From CAIXSC01 sp046349855 (GTDB lineage Bacteria; Planctomycetota; Planctomycetia; Pirellulales; Pirellulaceae), in assembly GCA_046349855.1 (NCBI GenBank), contig JAXMBM010000001.1, forward strand, positions 186,001 through 250,000: DNA of 64,000 nt, read 5' to 3'. The position numbers were made by a program, and so were the translations under genes. This document shows, one piece after another, positions 8,938-18,282 of this stretch. The stretch's first letter is position 1; each line of letters opens with the position of its first letter. A model generated the notes under the pieces. That model saw only the letters and a program-made list of their open reading frames with translations, had not been told where the DNA came from and did not search any database.

Positions 8938-11682
8938 CTAGGGCACCTGGTTTTCCAGCTCCAGATTGTCCAGATGGTACGTCGTGGCGCTGTTGGCCTG
9001 ACTGACGAAACCCAGCCACTGCAATTCGCGCCAGTCCGACGAGCCGTGACGCAACCCGGGAAACTCGCGCTCGGTCCCGTCGGGCAAGGTGACCCGCAGT
9101 TCCCACGTACCGGTCGACTGCGGTCCCACCGGCGACGTGACCGTCACCCGGAACCAGGCCCCGAGGGGCACGGCGAGCAACTTACGGCCCCCCACGAATA
9201 GTTGGGCATCGCGGATTTCCAGGCTGGGACCCGTTCGGTAGGGGTTGGCCGCATCACGCCATTCGTGCTGCAGGTAGGTGGCCTGTTCCACTCGCAGGTC
9301 AAACTGGCAACGCGTCGTTCCCTGGATGTGCCGGGGAGCAAAGTGAAAGTGCGGGTTGAAACGCTGGCGGAAATCGGGCCCGTCGGTCACTCGCAAGCTG
9401 CGACTCCCCGTCGCCGCCGCTTGATCGCTGACCACAATCGCCTCGGGCTGCTTTTCCACACTCACAGTGGCACGGGCAGGCCGAGCGCCCGGAGGCTGAG
9501 ACTCAAACGTCTCGTGCAATCGCAATGGTGGAGGAGGCGGAGGAGGGGGAGGCATTTCCAACGGCGGATACGAGATGGAGCGGGCGAGCTCGATCCAGTC
9601 CGCATCGCCGTAAACACCGGCTTGCGTAAAGTCGAACGGCTGGAAGCCGAGCTGTTCCGCAGGAGAACCCGGGCGAAGGCGGAAGTCGCGCCGCGCCGCA
9701 TCAACAAACCCCGGATCGGCGATCCGTGAGCCTGCATCCTGCCCACTCCGTTGCCACTCGTCGAACGTCTTTCCCGCGAACCGGATCGCCGGTCCGCGCG
9801 TGTCCCAGTACAGGTTGTGGGCCAATCGCACCTTGGCATCGCTCCACTGGCCATGGAACAGTTCGCCCTCGCTCCAGTACACGAGATTGCGTTCGAAGGT
9901 GAACGACAGATGATCTTCGACTCGCGTCCGCTGCAGTTGCCCTTCTCGCGCGAAGGCAAAAATGTTGTTGCGCACCACATTTTCGCGACCGTAGTGCTGA
10001 TGGTAGCCACCGGTCTTCGTGTCGTAGACCAGATTGTTCTCGAGCACGATCCCGGTACTCCCTTCGTCGTTGTACAGCCCCCAGCCACCGTAGGTGTACG
10101 AGTAGATGTCGTGCACCACGTTGTGACTTACCGTCGTCCCCGGCGACGGTCCCAGCGTGTAAACCCCTCCCAGGTCGCTGAGCAGGCCCTGGCCCAGGTG
10201 GTGCAGATGGTTGAATTCGATCTTGTTGCGGACAGCGAGACTCTCGGCATATCCCCAGCGCCACCCCACCGAGATTCCGGTGTAGTAGAGATCGGCGATT
10301 TCGTTGTGTGTCACGGCGTTGTCGCCACTGTGCCCGATCCAGACTCCCACGGCACAGGGGAAGATATGCCCGCCATCGCGAATGATGTTGTTGTCGACCG
10401 TAATATGACTCGTGCGTTGCGCCTCGCGCGGAGCAATGACGGGCTCGCCAATCCGCACTCCCCCCGCTCCGAAATCGTGGATCAGGCAGTGCCTCACGGT
10501 ACAGTCGCGACAGCCCCGCCGCAGCCACACGCCGTAGCGTCCGATGTGCCCGACTTCACAGTCCTCCCAGGCGATGTGCCGAGCCCCGTCGGCCAGGATG
10601 ACCGCATCGATGGGCGAGGCCGCCTGCGCCGGCTCGAACCCCGTCGGTGGCGTGACCCACTGGGCATGCCGAAAACTCAAGCCACGAAACTCCAGGTGTT
10701 CGACGAACGACTCCTCATCCGGCTTTCCCTGGATCTCCAGGAAGCGTTCCACCACCGGCGCCACCACGGTCGCCGTGTCGAGTTGCTCGCCGGGACGCGG
10801 CCAGTAGGTCAGCTGCCCATCCCGCCCCAGGAACCACTCGCCCGGTTCGTCGAGCGCCTGCGGATAGTTTTCCAGGATGAAAGTCGTGCCGCGCCCCAGC
10901 GGGTTCCACGGTTTGACCCCCTCGCCGCTGGTTACCAGAGCCGCCGCCTTCGTATCCAATCGTTCGAGAAAGCGGCGCGTGTTGTCCCACTTGTGGTACA
11001 GCACCAGTTGCACGTCACGCTGCTGGTCGGCGGGCAGAGCGGACAAGGCAGCGACCACGGAGGGATCGACGCTGATCGTCTGTCGCGCCTGCCGCGCGCG
11101 AGGCGCCGCGTCCCCCGTGGCTAGCGGTTCTTCCACAACATCGTGGACCGGATAGAAAAACCGATTGGGTGTCCGCGCGCGAGTGGCTCGCTGACCGTGG
11201 ACCCACAGCTGCTCGAAGTACCACTTTCCGGCCGACACCTCGGGAATCCTGGTCCGCCAGAGCCCATCCGCACCGGCCTGGAAGCCGGTCACGATTCGCC
11301 CGCCGGAGAAAACGGGCCGAGCTCCCTCAGCCGCTCGATACCGGATCGGCGCCGCGGCCGTACCGCTGTCCTGCGGTTCGAAGACGACCGGTGCCGTCAG
11401 GTGGTAAGTGCCCGCGGCAATCCGGACCTCCAGAGGTTCCGTCAGGGGACGAGCAGCCCGTCGACGGCGCACCGCATCCCGCGCTCCGGCCAGCGACGCG
11501 AGCGGGCCATCGGTCCGGTCGGCGTTCGGCCGGGCAAGTGCTCCCGACCAATCATCCCGACCGTCCTCGGCCACGTGCAGCACTTCCGCCCGCAGCGCGA
11601 CCGGCCCTGGCCACGCCAGGAGGACACCGAACGTCAGCCAGAAACGACTCAACACCGACGTGCGAAGCAGGAAACGCGTCAT
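8938..11682 (-). CDS. Secreted right-handed parallel beta-helix protein (paralog A)
   Basis: 914 residues from ATG 11682, with AGGAGA 7-8 bases upstream. A signal peptide (FWLTFGVLLAWPGPVALRAE) is followed by the opening typical of GH141/GH120-like beta-helix proteins: LHVAEDGRDDWSGALARPNAD, then GPLASLAGARDAV. A long right-handed beta-helix follows (NNIIRDGG, HNEIADLYYTGIS, NNLVYDTKTGGYHQHYG). A nine-proline linker near residue 720 leads to a C-terminal jelly-roll-like domain. Its likely role is binding or cleaving complex polysaccharide outside the cytoplasm; the substrate is unknown. It lies 43 bases downstream of its paralog. Confidence 0.8.
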   Translation of the reverse strand: MTRFLLRTSVLSRFWLTFGVLLAWPGPVALRAEVLHVAEDGRDDWSGALARPNADRTDGPLASLAGARDAVRRRRAARPLTEPLEVRIAAGTYHLTAPVVFEPQDSGTAAAPIRYRAAEGARPVFSGGRIVTGFQAGADGLWRTRIPEVSAGKWYFEQLWVHGQRATRARTPNRFFYPVHDVVEEPLATGDAAPRARQARQTISVDPSVVAALSALPADQQRDVQLVLYHKWDNTRRFLERLDTKAAALVTSGEGVKPWNPLGRGTTFILENYPQALDEPGEWFLGRDGQLTYWPRPGEQLDTATVVAPVVERFLEIQGKPDEESFVEHLEFRGLSFRHAQWVTPPTGFEPAQAASPIDAVILADGARHIAWEDCEVGHIGRYGVWLRRGCRDCTVRHCLIHDFGAGGVRIGEPVIAPREAQRTSHITVDNNIIRDGGHIFPCAVGVWIGHSGDNAVTHNEIADLYYTGISVGWRWGYAESLAVRNKIEFNHLHHLGQGLLSDLGGVYTLGPSPGTTVSHNVVHDIYSYTYGGWGLYNDEGSTGIVLENNLVYDTKTGGYHQHYGRENVVRNNIFAFAREGQLQRTRVEDHLSFTFERNLVYWSEGELFHGQWSDAKVRLAHNLYWDTRGPAIRFAGKTFDEWQRSGQDAGSRIADPGFVDAARRDFRLRPGSPAEQLGFQPFDFTQAGVYGDADWIELARSISYPPLEMPPPPPPPPPLRLHETFESQPPGARPARATVSVEKQPEAIVVSDQAAATGSRSLRVTDGPDFRQRFNPHFHFAPRHIQGTTRCQFDLRVEQATYLQHEWRDAANPYRTGPSLEIRDAQLFVGGRKLLAVPLGAWFRVTVTSPVGPQSTGTWELRVTLPDGTEREFPGLRHGSSDWRELQWLGFVSQANSATTYHLDNLELENQVP

Positions 11683-11725
11683 GGTGTCTCTCCTGTGAGG
11701 GTCTCTTGGGCGGCGAAGACCACCG

Positions 11726-14470
11726 TCAGCGGGGGCTCGGAGCCTGGAGCGGAGTGAGTGGTTTTTCCCGGGCTCCCGGGGCTTCGACCACGGGCCAGCT
11801 GGCTCGGTCGTCCGACCGGTAGGGGCCGATCTGGTCCCAGGGAATGGACTGGAATCCCAGCTGCCAGGCGGGCGAGTCTTCCTGCAGCCGGTAGTCATCG
11901 CGTGCCGGGTCCCGGAAGCGCGGGTCGGCGACGACCGACGTCGTATCGTGGGACAGCATCTGCCATGACGCGAACTCGTCGAGCACTTCGACCTCGTGCA
12001 ACTGCACGTCGTCGACCCACAATTGTCCTTCGCGATCGGGAAAATCCAGGCGGATGCGAAACGACTTCATCTGTTCATGGTACCCCGCGTCGCCGGGCGC
12101 CGGCAGGCGAACCGCCCGTTCGAACGTCGTCCATTCCGTTCCCACCACGACATCGTGCGGCGAGCTGGCCCAGAAGTAAGCCTGCGGTACGTAGCTCTGC
12201 AGCATGACCTTGGCCGTGGCCTGAGCCTGCGCGGCGCGCAAGCGGGCGCGTAAACGGTAACCGGCTCCCAACCGCAGCGGCAATTCCCGACTGACCACGA
12301 TGGGACAATTGTCGCGCGGGCGTTCCGTGTTGAATGCCGCCGCCAGCCGCAATACCGGATTGTCCGGGGTCTCCGCGGGACGCTCGATGCCGGCCGCGGC
12401 GGTGGGGAGAGGCCGCACCTGCCACTGCCAGTCGGCCGGCAGCTGCCCCGGCTCGCCACGCGCGAAATCGCCGTTGGGTGCGAGGTTCTCCGAACGTTCG
12501 GGGCCGAACGCGTGCAACCCGGTCCGGACAGGGCGCCCGCCATGAAAGTAGAGATTGCGGGCGAACTCATTGTGTGCGAACGACACCTGCCGCATCGACA
12601 GCAGCCGCGCGTCGTTCGTCCAGGCGACAATGTTGCGCAGAAACCGATTGCCCGCCATGATCGTGCCGTCCGGGAGAATCGCCTCGCGAGGATGCAACTC
12701 CATGCCCCTCATACCGCGCCACGCCGGCGATCCCGCCACCGACTCGAAGCCCTGGATCATCGTGGCGAGGTGCGAGGTCCAGAAGCGGTCGGTCTCTCGC
12801 CAGCCGTTGTACTCGAACTGCTGTTCGCCGTTGTCGACGAAGATATTGTTTTCGATCCGATTGTCGCGGCCGTTGTGTAAATGGAGTCCGGCGCGCGAAC
12901 AGCGCACGACGACGTTGCCCACCACATCGACCCCGGCGGCATTGTCGTCGAGATAGATTCCCCAGGCGAAGTGGGGCGAGACCCACCGTCCCTGCGCGTC
13001 CTTGCCGTATCCCAGGATGTCGTGGAAATAGTTGTGGCGGATCACCGTGCCGCGCGACGAAATCCAATCCCGACCTCCCGTATAGACCGCTCCGGTATCT
13101 TCCGTCTCCAGGTTGGCATGCCGGATATGGTTCAACTCGATCAGCAGCCGGTGGCCGCTGAACAGGATGCCCATGCGGGGCGTGTCGTGGATCAGGTTGT
13201 GCGTCGCTCGGTGCCCCACCCCCTGGAGCGCAATCCCCACTCCCTGCTTGTAAAACACTCCCGTGTGGTGAATGTAGTTGTTGTCGGCGTAATGCTCGGC
13301 GGAAGTCAACGTCACGCGATCGCCACCGCTGAGTTGAATTCCATCTCGTCCCACCTCGTAGATATCGCAGCCGACAACTCCGTTTCGCCGTCCCCCCGAC
13401 ACGGCAACCCCGGAACCACCGTAGTGGCCCGCGTGCCGCACCACGCAACCCACCAGCCGGCAATCTTCGGCTCCCTGCATTTCCACGGCCGTCTGCTGCG
13501 TGCATTCGATGGTCAGCCCGCGAAACTCGACGTGCCGCGTCCCTTCCAGGCGGAGGGCCGTGGCCAACAACGGCACGTACACGGCCTCGGCCGCGAGTTC
13601 CGCCGGCGGCCAGAAATAGACGGTCCGCGCGGCCTCATCGAGGTACCATTCGCCGGGCGCGTCGAGCTCTTCGAGGGCATTCTGGAAGTAGTACCGGTCG
13701 CCGGCACGAATCGGATAGGAACAGTCGGCGACCAGAGTCACCCGCCGCTGCTCCTTGTCCACGGCGGCGAGACGGACGATGTTGTTCCACCAGTTGTATC
13801 GGGGAAACACGAACAGCTCGACCTCCGCCGGCCGCGCCCACGCGCGAAGGTCGGCGGGCTGCACGACGAGTTCGCGGCGACTTTCCCCGGGCACGTCCTG
13901 GTACATGGGGACCTTGGGCCCGTCCGCATAGGCCCACCCGCCGCCATACGGATTCACCGAGTCAAAGTTGGGATAGCGGGCCAGTTGCTGGCGGCGGCCG
14001 CCGCAGAACAATTGCCGGAATGCGGTCGGCGGAAATCCCTGGCCCGCCAGTTCGGCGCGACGAATCTCCCCTTTCCAGGGACGCCAGTCGCCCACGGTGC
14101 GCCCCCCGCGCAGGACCGGCCGCTCCCCAGGAACGGCGCGATAACTCACCGGAGCGTCGGCGGTCCCGCCATCCTCCGCCGTCAACCGGAATGTCGCCGG
14201 CAGCGCATACTCTCCACCGCCGATCCAGACGACCACGCCTTGGGGCGATGCGGCGCGGCGCGCCCGGACTTCCTGCCGAGCGCGCTCGAGCGTGGCTAAC
14301 GGGGCGGTCCGAGTCCCGGCCGCGGAATCCTCGCCGTTGGGCGAAACATAGATCTCCGTGGGAGCCGCAGGAAGCTCGCCCGCTCCCCAGCTCATACTCC
14401 CACCAACTCCGATCCATAGACAGACAACGACCTCCAGCACCGACCGTCCGCCCCGGTTCGACTTAGTCAT
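11726..14470 (-). CDS. Secreted right-handed parallel beta-helix protein (paralog B)
   Basis: Also exactly 914 residues. The start is ATG 14470; an upstream frame to 14551 runs through a short tandem repeat and is rejected. After a signal peptide ending SMSWGAGE, the opening IYVSPNGEDSAAGTRTAPLA, followed by TLERARQEVRAR, is typical of polysaccharide-active beta-helix enzymes. Beta-helix coils follow (NNYIHHTGVFYKQGVGIALQ, RHNYFHDILGYGKD). Around residue 670 a carbohydrate-binding-like beta-sandwich begins (NLAPNGDFARGEPGQLPADW). It is homologous to the downstream neighbour. Catalytic residues cannot be assigned by eye. Confidence 0.8.
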   Translation of the reverse strand: MTKSNRGGRSVLEVVVCLWIGVGGSMSWGAGELPAAPTEIYVSPNGEDSAAGTRTAPLATLERARQEVRARRAASPQGVVVWIGGGEYALPATFRLTAEDGGTADAPVSYRAVPGERPVLRGGRTVGDWRPWKGEIRRAELAGQGFPPTAFRQLFCGGRRQQLARYPNFDSVNPYGGGWAYADGPKVPMYQDVPGESRRELVVQPADLRAWARPAEVELFVFPRYNWWNNIVRLAAVDKEQRRVTLVADCSYPIRAGDRYYFQNALEELDAPGEWYLDEAARTVYFWPPAELAAEAVYVPLLATALRLEGTRHVEFRGLTIECTQQTAVEMQGAEDCRLVGCVVRHAGHYGGSGVAVSGGRRNGVVGCDIYEVGRDGIQLSGGDRVTLTSAEHYADNNYIHHTGVFYKQGVGIALQGVGHRATHNLIHDTPRMGILFSGHRLLIELNHIRHANLETEDTGAVYTGGRDWISSRGTVIRHNYFHDILGYGKDAQGRWVSPHFAWGIYLDDNAAGVDVVGNVVVRCSRAGLHLHNGRDNRIENNIFVDNGEQQFEYNGWRETDRFWTSHLATMIQGFESVAGSPAWRGMRGMELHPREAILPDGTIMAGNRFLRNIVAWTNDARLLSMRQVSFAHNEFARNLYFHGGRPVRTGLHAFGPERSENLAPNGDFARGEPGQLPADWQWQVRPLPTAAAGIERPAETPDNPVLRLAAAFNTERPRDNCPIVVSRELPLRLGAGYRLRARLRAAQAQATAKVMLQSYVPQAYFWASSPHDVVVGTEWTTFERAVRLPAPGDAGYHEQMKSFRIRLDFPDREGQLWVDDVQLHEVEVLDEFASWQMLSHDTTSVVADPRFRDPARDDYRLQEDSPAWQLGFQSIPWDQIGPYRSDDRASWPVVEAPGAREKPLTPLQAPSPR

Positions 14471-14493
14471 GGGAGCCCCTCGCTTGCGCCGTT

Positions 14494-14541
14494 CGCTCCG
14501 CGGCGCGATTTGCTCCGCGGCGCGATTCGCTCCGCGGCGAC
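14494..14541. repeat. 17-bp tandem repeat, about 2.8 copies
   Basis: The unit (C/T)GCTCCGCGGCGCGATT is repeated at 14494, 14511 and, truncated, at 14528. It lies in the leader of the beta-helix gene whose ATG is at 14470. Its role is unknown; it may be slippage of a GC-rich motif. Confidence 0.7.
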
Positions 14542-14593
14542 TCCTTTCCATTGTCGCTCGCCCGCGAACTCACGCAATCGGCCGCTTGGCGGC

Positions 14594-15598
14594 TCAACCC
14601 TGTCCGGCCGCTTTGCGGAGTCGATCGGCGACAGCCGCTCCCAGTCCCGCTTCGTCGGGCAGTTCGATCAGTGCCAGGTCGCATCGCGCATCGTCGATGG
14701 AGCGCAGGGCGCGGTACAGCTCGCGGGCCCGCGCAGCAAGATCCTCGGGCAACTCCACCCACTCGATCCTTTCTCCCCACCGTTCTCCAGCGGGAACCAC
14801 GAAACGGGAACCAGCGACCAGCAGCGCAACGCGCAAGCCGAGTTCGGCGGCGGTTCGCGCGCGCGTCAGCATGTCGCCACGTCGCACCAGCTCGACGCGC
14901 GCCTGAGGCGCATAGTGACTCGCCAATCGTCCCGGAGCGCGTGGCGCATCGGATGCAGGGGACACCAGCGCGTCGCCCAGCACTTCCTCCAGTTGCTCGC
15001 GCGTGACGCCTCCGGGCCGCAGAATGGCCGGCGCAGCACCACTGACGTCCAGGATCGTCGACTCCACTCCCACCGCACAAGGACCGCCGTCCAGGATCAG
15101 GTCGACTCGGTCACCCAATTCGGCGCGCACATGCTCGGCACAGGTCGGACTCACGCGGCCGAAGCGGTTCGCCGAGGGAGCGGCCAGCCCTCCGGCAAAT
15201 GTTCGCAACAGCTCCAGGGCCAGCGGGTGCCGCGGGACGCGCAGACCGACGGTGTCGAGCCCTCCCGTGACCTCGTCCGGCACTCGAGGTCGCCGCCGCA
15301 GGATCAACGTGAGTGGCCCTGGCCAGAAGCGCCGCGCCAGCTGCCAGACGAAAGCGGGAATCGACTCGGCCCATTCGTCGAGCTGCTCGACGCCCGCCAG
15401 ATGCACGATCAACGGATGGTCCGTCGGACGTCCTTTGGCCGCGAAGATGCGGCGCACCGCTGTCGGATTACTCGCATCGGCGCCCAGGCCGTAGACCGTT
15501 TCGGTCGGAAACGCCACCAGCCCGCCGCGGCGCAGGATCGCCACCGCCCGAGCGACCTCGTCGCCGGCCCCCGCGCCGGCCGGGGAAGAGCCGTTCAT
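14594..15598 (-). CDS. tsaC: L-threonylcarbamoyladenylate synthase, Sua5 type
   Basis: Makes threonylcarbamoyl-AMP for the t6A37 modification of ANN-decoding tRNAs. 334 residues, the long Sua5 form: a YrdC domain in the first 200 residues (GLVAFPTETVYGLGADA, RPTDHPLIVHL, FWPGPLTLIL, GLAAPSANRFGRVSPT, VGVESTILDVSG, ILRPGGVT), then a linker with SHYAPQARVELV and the C-terminal Sua5 domain. Its ATG overlaps the ferrochelatase stop (ATGA), so the two are translationally coupled. Confidence 0.93.
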   Translation of the reverse strand: MNGSSPAGAGAGDEVARAVAILRRGGLVAFPTETVYGLGADASNPTAVRRIFAAKGRPTDHPLIVHLAGVEQLDEWAESIPAFVWQLARRFWPGPLTLILRRRPRVPDEVTGGLDTVGLRVPRHPLALELLRTFAGGLAAPSANRFGRVSPTCAEHVRAELGDRVDLILDGGPCAVGVESTILDVSGAAPAILRPGGVTREQLEEVLGDALVSPASDAPRAPGRLASHYAPQARVELVRRGDMLTRARTAAELGLRVALLVAGSRFVVPAGERWGERIEWVELPEDLAARARELYRALRSIDDARCDLALIELPDEAGLGAAVADRLRKAAGQG

Positions 15599-16620
15599 CG
15601 TACCGGGGGACGCTGCGGTTCATACAGGCAGCAGTCCACCGGGCACACATCGTGACTCGGTCCCAATTCCCCCAACGCCAGCCGTTGCGGCTGATCGGTC
15701 AGTCGTTCTTCGATCAGCTCGCGAATCATCTGCACGAATCGCGGGTGAGTGCCCACCGTGGGGCAGCGGACGAGGTTCATCCCCAGCTGCTCACACAATG
15801 TCAGGGCTTCGACATCCAGGTCGTAGAGCACCTCCATGTGATCGGAAATGAAGCCCAGAGGGACGACAATCGCGTCTCTCACCCCGCGTTCGTGAGCGGC
15901 GCGCAGCGCCGCCAGGATGTCTGGCTCCAGCCACGGTTGCTGCGGCGGCCCGCTGCGACTTTGGTATACCAGCGACCAGCGCTCCTGACCGGCGGTCAGA
16001 GCCACCAGCCGGGCTGCCTCGCGGAGCTGGTTTTCGTACTGGCAGTTGCGAGCCATCCCCAGCGGAATGCTGTGGGCCGAAAAGAAGAGTTCGGCCGCAG
16101 CTCGGCGCTCGGCCGGCACCTGCTGATACGCTTCCCGCACCCGCTCCGCCAGCGGCTCGACGAATCCGGGATGGTTGAAAAACATGCGCAGCTTATCGAT
16201 GACCGGCGCTCCCTCGCCGACCTCGGCCTGGGCCGCCGCGATGTTCTCGCGGTACTGGCGGCAGCCCGAGTACGAGCTGAAGGCCGACGTGAATAGGCCC
16301 AGCGCTCGCCGGACTCCATCGGCCCGCATCTGGCGGAGGGTGTCGGGGAGCAACGGATGCCAATTGCGATTGCCAAAGTAGATCGGCAGGCGATGGCCAT
16401 GCCGAGCCAGTTCGGCTTCGAGCGCTTGGATCAGGGCGCGGTTCTGGGCATTGATGGGGCTGACACCCCCGAAATGCTGGTAGTGTTCGGCTACCTCCAG
16501 CATCCGCTGTCGCGGCACATTCTTGCCACGCAGCACGTTTTCCAGAAACGGCATGACCTCAGCGGGGCCTTCGGGGCCGCCAAATGACACGACCAGCAGG
16601 GCATCGTAGTCCACAGGCAC
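15595..16620 (-). CDS. hemH: Ferrochelatase (heme/coproheme)
   Basis: Inserts ferrous iron into a porphyrin. 341 residues starting with GTG 16620 (MPVDYDALLVVSFGGPEGP), with AAGGA upstream; an in-frame GTG at 16614 is the alternative. Landmarks are FGGVSPINAQN, the histidine-containing FFSAHSIP, YQSRSGPPQQPWLEPD and GFISDHMEVLYDLD. The SAFSSYSGCRQYRENI segment resembles the actinobacterial/firmicute coproporphyrin ferrochelatases. The C-terminus has CPVDCC, a possible partial Fe-S ligand set. Whether the substrate is protoporphyrin or coproporphyrin is not decided here. Confidence 0.92.
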   Translation of the reverse strand: MPVDYDALLVVSFGGPEGPAEVMPFLENVLRGKNVPRQRMLEVAEHYQHFGGVSPINAQNRALIQALEAELARHGHRLPIYFGNRNWHPLLPDTLRQMRADGVRRALGLFTSAFSSYSGCRQYRENIAAAQAEVGEGAPVIDKLRMFFNHPGFVEPLAERVREAYQQVPAERRAAAELFFSAHSIPLGMARNCQYENQLREAARLVALTAGQERWSLVYQSRSGPPQQPWLEPDILAALRAAHERGVRDAIVVPLGFISDHMEVLYDLDVEALTLCEQLGMNLVRCPTVGTHPRFVQMIRELIEERLTDQPQRLALGELGPSHDVCPVDCCLYEPQRPPVR

Positions 16621-16985
16621 GGAAAGTCCTTAGAGGGGAAGTCTTTGTTGGGGAAACCTTGGGCCGGCAAATCGTAGTGGGGCAGGGGAGGACGCCAAGG
16701 GTGATCGCCTCAATTCGCGGCGAAATCGCTCGCCGGCCATGACCGAGTCAGGATACCGTAAACCGGTGCACGGGAACCAGGAGAGGCGGGAATCGGGACG
16801 AGGCGAGTGGCGAGGCCAGTCGGCTGAGTGCGTCACGGCCATCGGCGGAGCGGCGCACGGTGCGATGTGTCACGTGCCACGGCGAGCAGCAACAAAGCCG
16901 GAGGAAAGGGAGCCGGTCGAGAGGTGGACAGGGTAGAGCTGTCCGAATCAACCAGGCGAGAAGGGGGAGGCAGCAGGCAGGCGAG
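16621..16985. other. Gene-free stretch upstream of ferrochelatase
   Basis: Only shadow frames are present. It holds the leader of the minus-strand hemH and the region downstream of tRNA-Glu. No clear promoter boxes, hairpin or repeat is visible by eye. Confidence 0.4.
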
Positions 16986-17058
16986 TGACCCCGCGGGGAT
17001 TCGAACCCCGGTCGCCGCCGTGAAAGGGCGGTGTCCTAGGCCTCTAGACGACGGGGCC
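16986..17058 (-). tRNA. tRNA-Glu (anticodon UUC)
   Basis: The reverse strand folds as a standard cloverleaf. The acceptor GGCCCCG pairs with CGGGGTC (one G-U), the anticodon stem CCGCC/GGCGG encloses CTTTCAC with anticodon TTC, and the T-arm is CCGGG GTTCGAA TCCCC. The discriminator base is A. CCA is not encoded, as the following bases are CTC. Confidence 0.95.
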
Positions 17059-17156
17059 GCTGCTCGAGACGCCGAGGCGTCCATGGCGAGCGGTATTAGA
17101 TTGTCGGCCCCGGAGGTCGTCAAGTGGAGGAAAACGGCAGGCGGCGGGAAGAATTC

Positions 17157-17363
17157 TCAGCTCGGGTCGTCTGGCATGGCCGACGATTCACCCGGCACCG
17201 CGCTGCGCTTGATGGCCTCGTAGACCTCGCGGCGATGGACGGGAACTTCCTTGGGCGCCTCGATACCGAGTCGCACTTTATCACCGCGAATCTCGACCAC
17301 CACGACGGTGATTTCGTTGTTGATGACGATACTCTCGTTCTTCTTGCGCGATAGCACTAACAT
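17157..17363 (-). CDS. csrA: Carbon storage regulator CsrA
   Basis: 68-residue post-transcriptional regulator that binds GGA motifs in mRNA leaders as a homodimer. The core MLVLSRKKNESIVINNEITV and the RLGIEAPKEVPVHRREVYEAI segment are canonical, including the RNA-contacting R/K residues. The ATG at 17363 has a GGGATGG ribosome site. The short Ser/Pro/Asp-rich tail is variable in the family. It is transcribed divergently from the complex I operon. Confidence 0.95.
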   Translation of the reverse strand: MLVLSRKKNESIVINNEITVVVVEIRGDKVRLGIEAPKEVPVHRREVYEAIKRSAVPGESSAMPDDPS

Positions 17364-17683
17364 ATTCCATCCCTTCGCGATGCGATTCCTTGGCCACCTT
17401 GCTCCTGTTCACTCTACGTGACCACCTGCGCGAGTCAAGGAAAGCCTGACGCGCGCAAGGATTTTTCTGGAGTTTTTCCAGCCGCAAGACGGGTTGGGGG
17501 CCGCACGGTCGACACGACCGGCAGGACGCGTGGTGAGGCAGCGAACGGGCCTGGCTTCAGGCGTCTTGCGGAGGGGGGCGGGCTGCCTATAATTCAGTCC
17601 ACTTTGGCTCCCCTCCCGAACCCTCGTTCGCAGCTCCGAGAAAGGCTGCCGGTCGAGCTGGCCGGCGGACGCGTAGGCGATAC
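17364..17683. other. Divergent control region between csrA and nuoI
   Basis: No gene is supported in these 320 bases. The half near nuoI carries the promoter candidate listed separately. The half near csrA is its leader. No strong repeat was seen. Confidence 0.5.
17566..17593 (+). promoter_or_regulatory. Candidate sigma-70-type promoter of the nuo operon
   Basis: TTGCGG (17566-17571) and a perfect TATAAT (17588-17593) are separated by 16 bases and lie about 90 bases before the nuoI ATG. The box quality and position fit the main promoter of the complex I operon. Confidence 0.5.
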
Positions 17684-18214
17684 ATGCGCGATTGGCTGAA
17701 AAACGTGTGGCTGGCGGTCTTTACGGTGGCTCAGGGTATGTGGGTTACCCTCCGCTACTGGCTGATCACGTACCAGGACGACCGCGGTACGTTCACCGAG
17801 AAGTTCGAATACCCCGAGAAGCCGGTCCCGGTGGCTCCGCGGTACCGCGGGTTCCATCGTTATGACCTGACGACCTGCATCGCCTGTGACCAGTGTGCCA
17901 AGGCGTGCCCGGTCGACTGCATCTACATCGGCAAGGAGCGGGTCGAGGGGAGCAAAGGCTTTCAGGTGACTGGGTTTGCCATCGACTACTCCAAGTGCAT
18001 GTTCTGTGCGTTGTGTGTCGAACCCTGTCCGGTCGATTGTATTTTCATGGGCGCCACGCACGACCTCAGCTGCTACAGCCGGGATGGTTGCATTGTCGAC
18101 TTCTCCCGTCTGCCGTTGGACGTGGCCTGGGGGCGGGCCACCTTGAATCCGGCCGCAGTGGCCGAATCCAAGGTACTCGCAACACCCGTGCACGGTGGCC
18201 CCAACCAGTCCTGA
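17684..18214 (+). CDS. nuoI: NADH-quinone oxidoreductase subunit I
   Basis: Peripheral-arm subunit of respiratory complex I that carries clusters N6a and N6b toward the quinone site. 176 residues with an amphipathic N-terminus and two perfect [4Fe-4S] motifs: C65, C68, C71, C75 (CIACDQCAKACP) and C105, C108, C111, C115 (CMFCALCVEPCP). It is the first nuo gene here, an order unlike the usual A-to-N arrangement, and is followed by a DUF2203 gene before nuoA. Confidence 0.95.
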   Translation: MRDWLKNVWLAVFTVAQGMWVTLRYWLITYQDDRGTFTEKFEYPEKPVPVAPRYRGFHRYDLTTCIACDQCAKACPVDCIYIGKERVEGSKGFQVTGFAIDYSKCMFCALCVEPCPVDCIFMGATHDLSCYSRDGCIVDFSRLPLDVAWGRATLNPAAVAESKVLATPVHGGPNQS

Positions 18215-18219
18215 GCTGA

Positions 18220-18282
18220 CCGGCCCTGAGTCAACCGGTCCTGAGTCAAATCGGTCCAGGGCCAAACCGGTCCAGGGCCAAA
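18220..18282. repeat. Tandem 15-16-bp repeats after nuoI
   Basis: Four units, each starting YCGG(C/T)CC and ending in CAA(A), run head to tail: CCGGCCCTGAGTCAA, CCGGTCCTGAGTCAAA, TCGGTCCAGGGCCAAA, CCGGTCCAGGGCCAAA. A partial unit precedes and another follows. They lie in the 292-base gap between nuoI and the DUF2203 gene. Units alternate in pairs, suggesting recent duplication. Confidence 0.85.
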
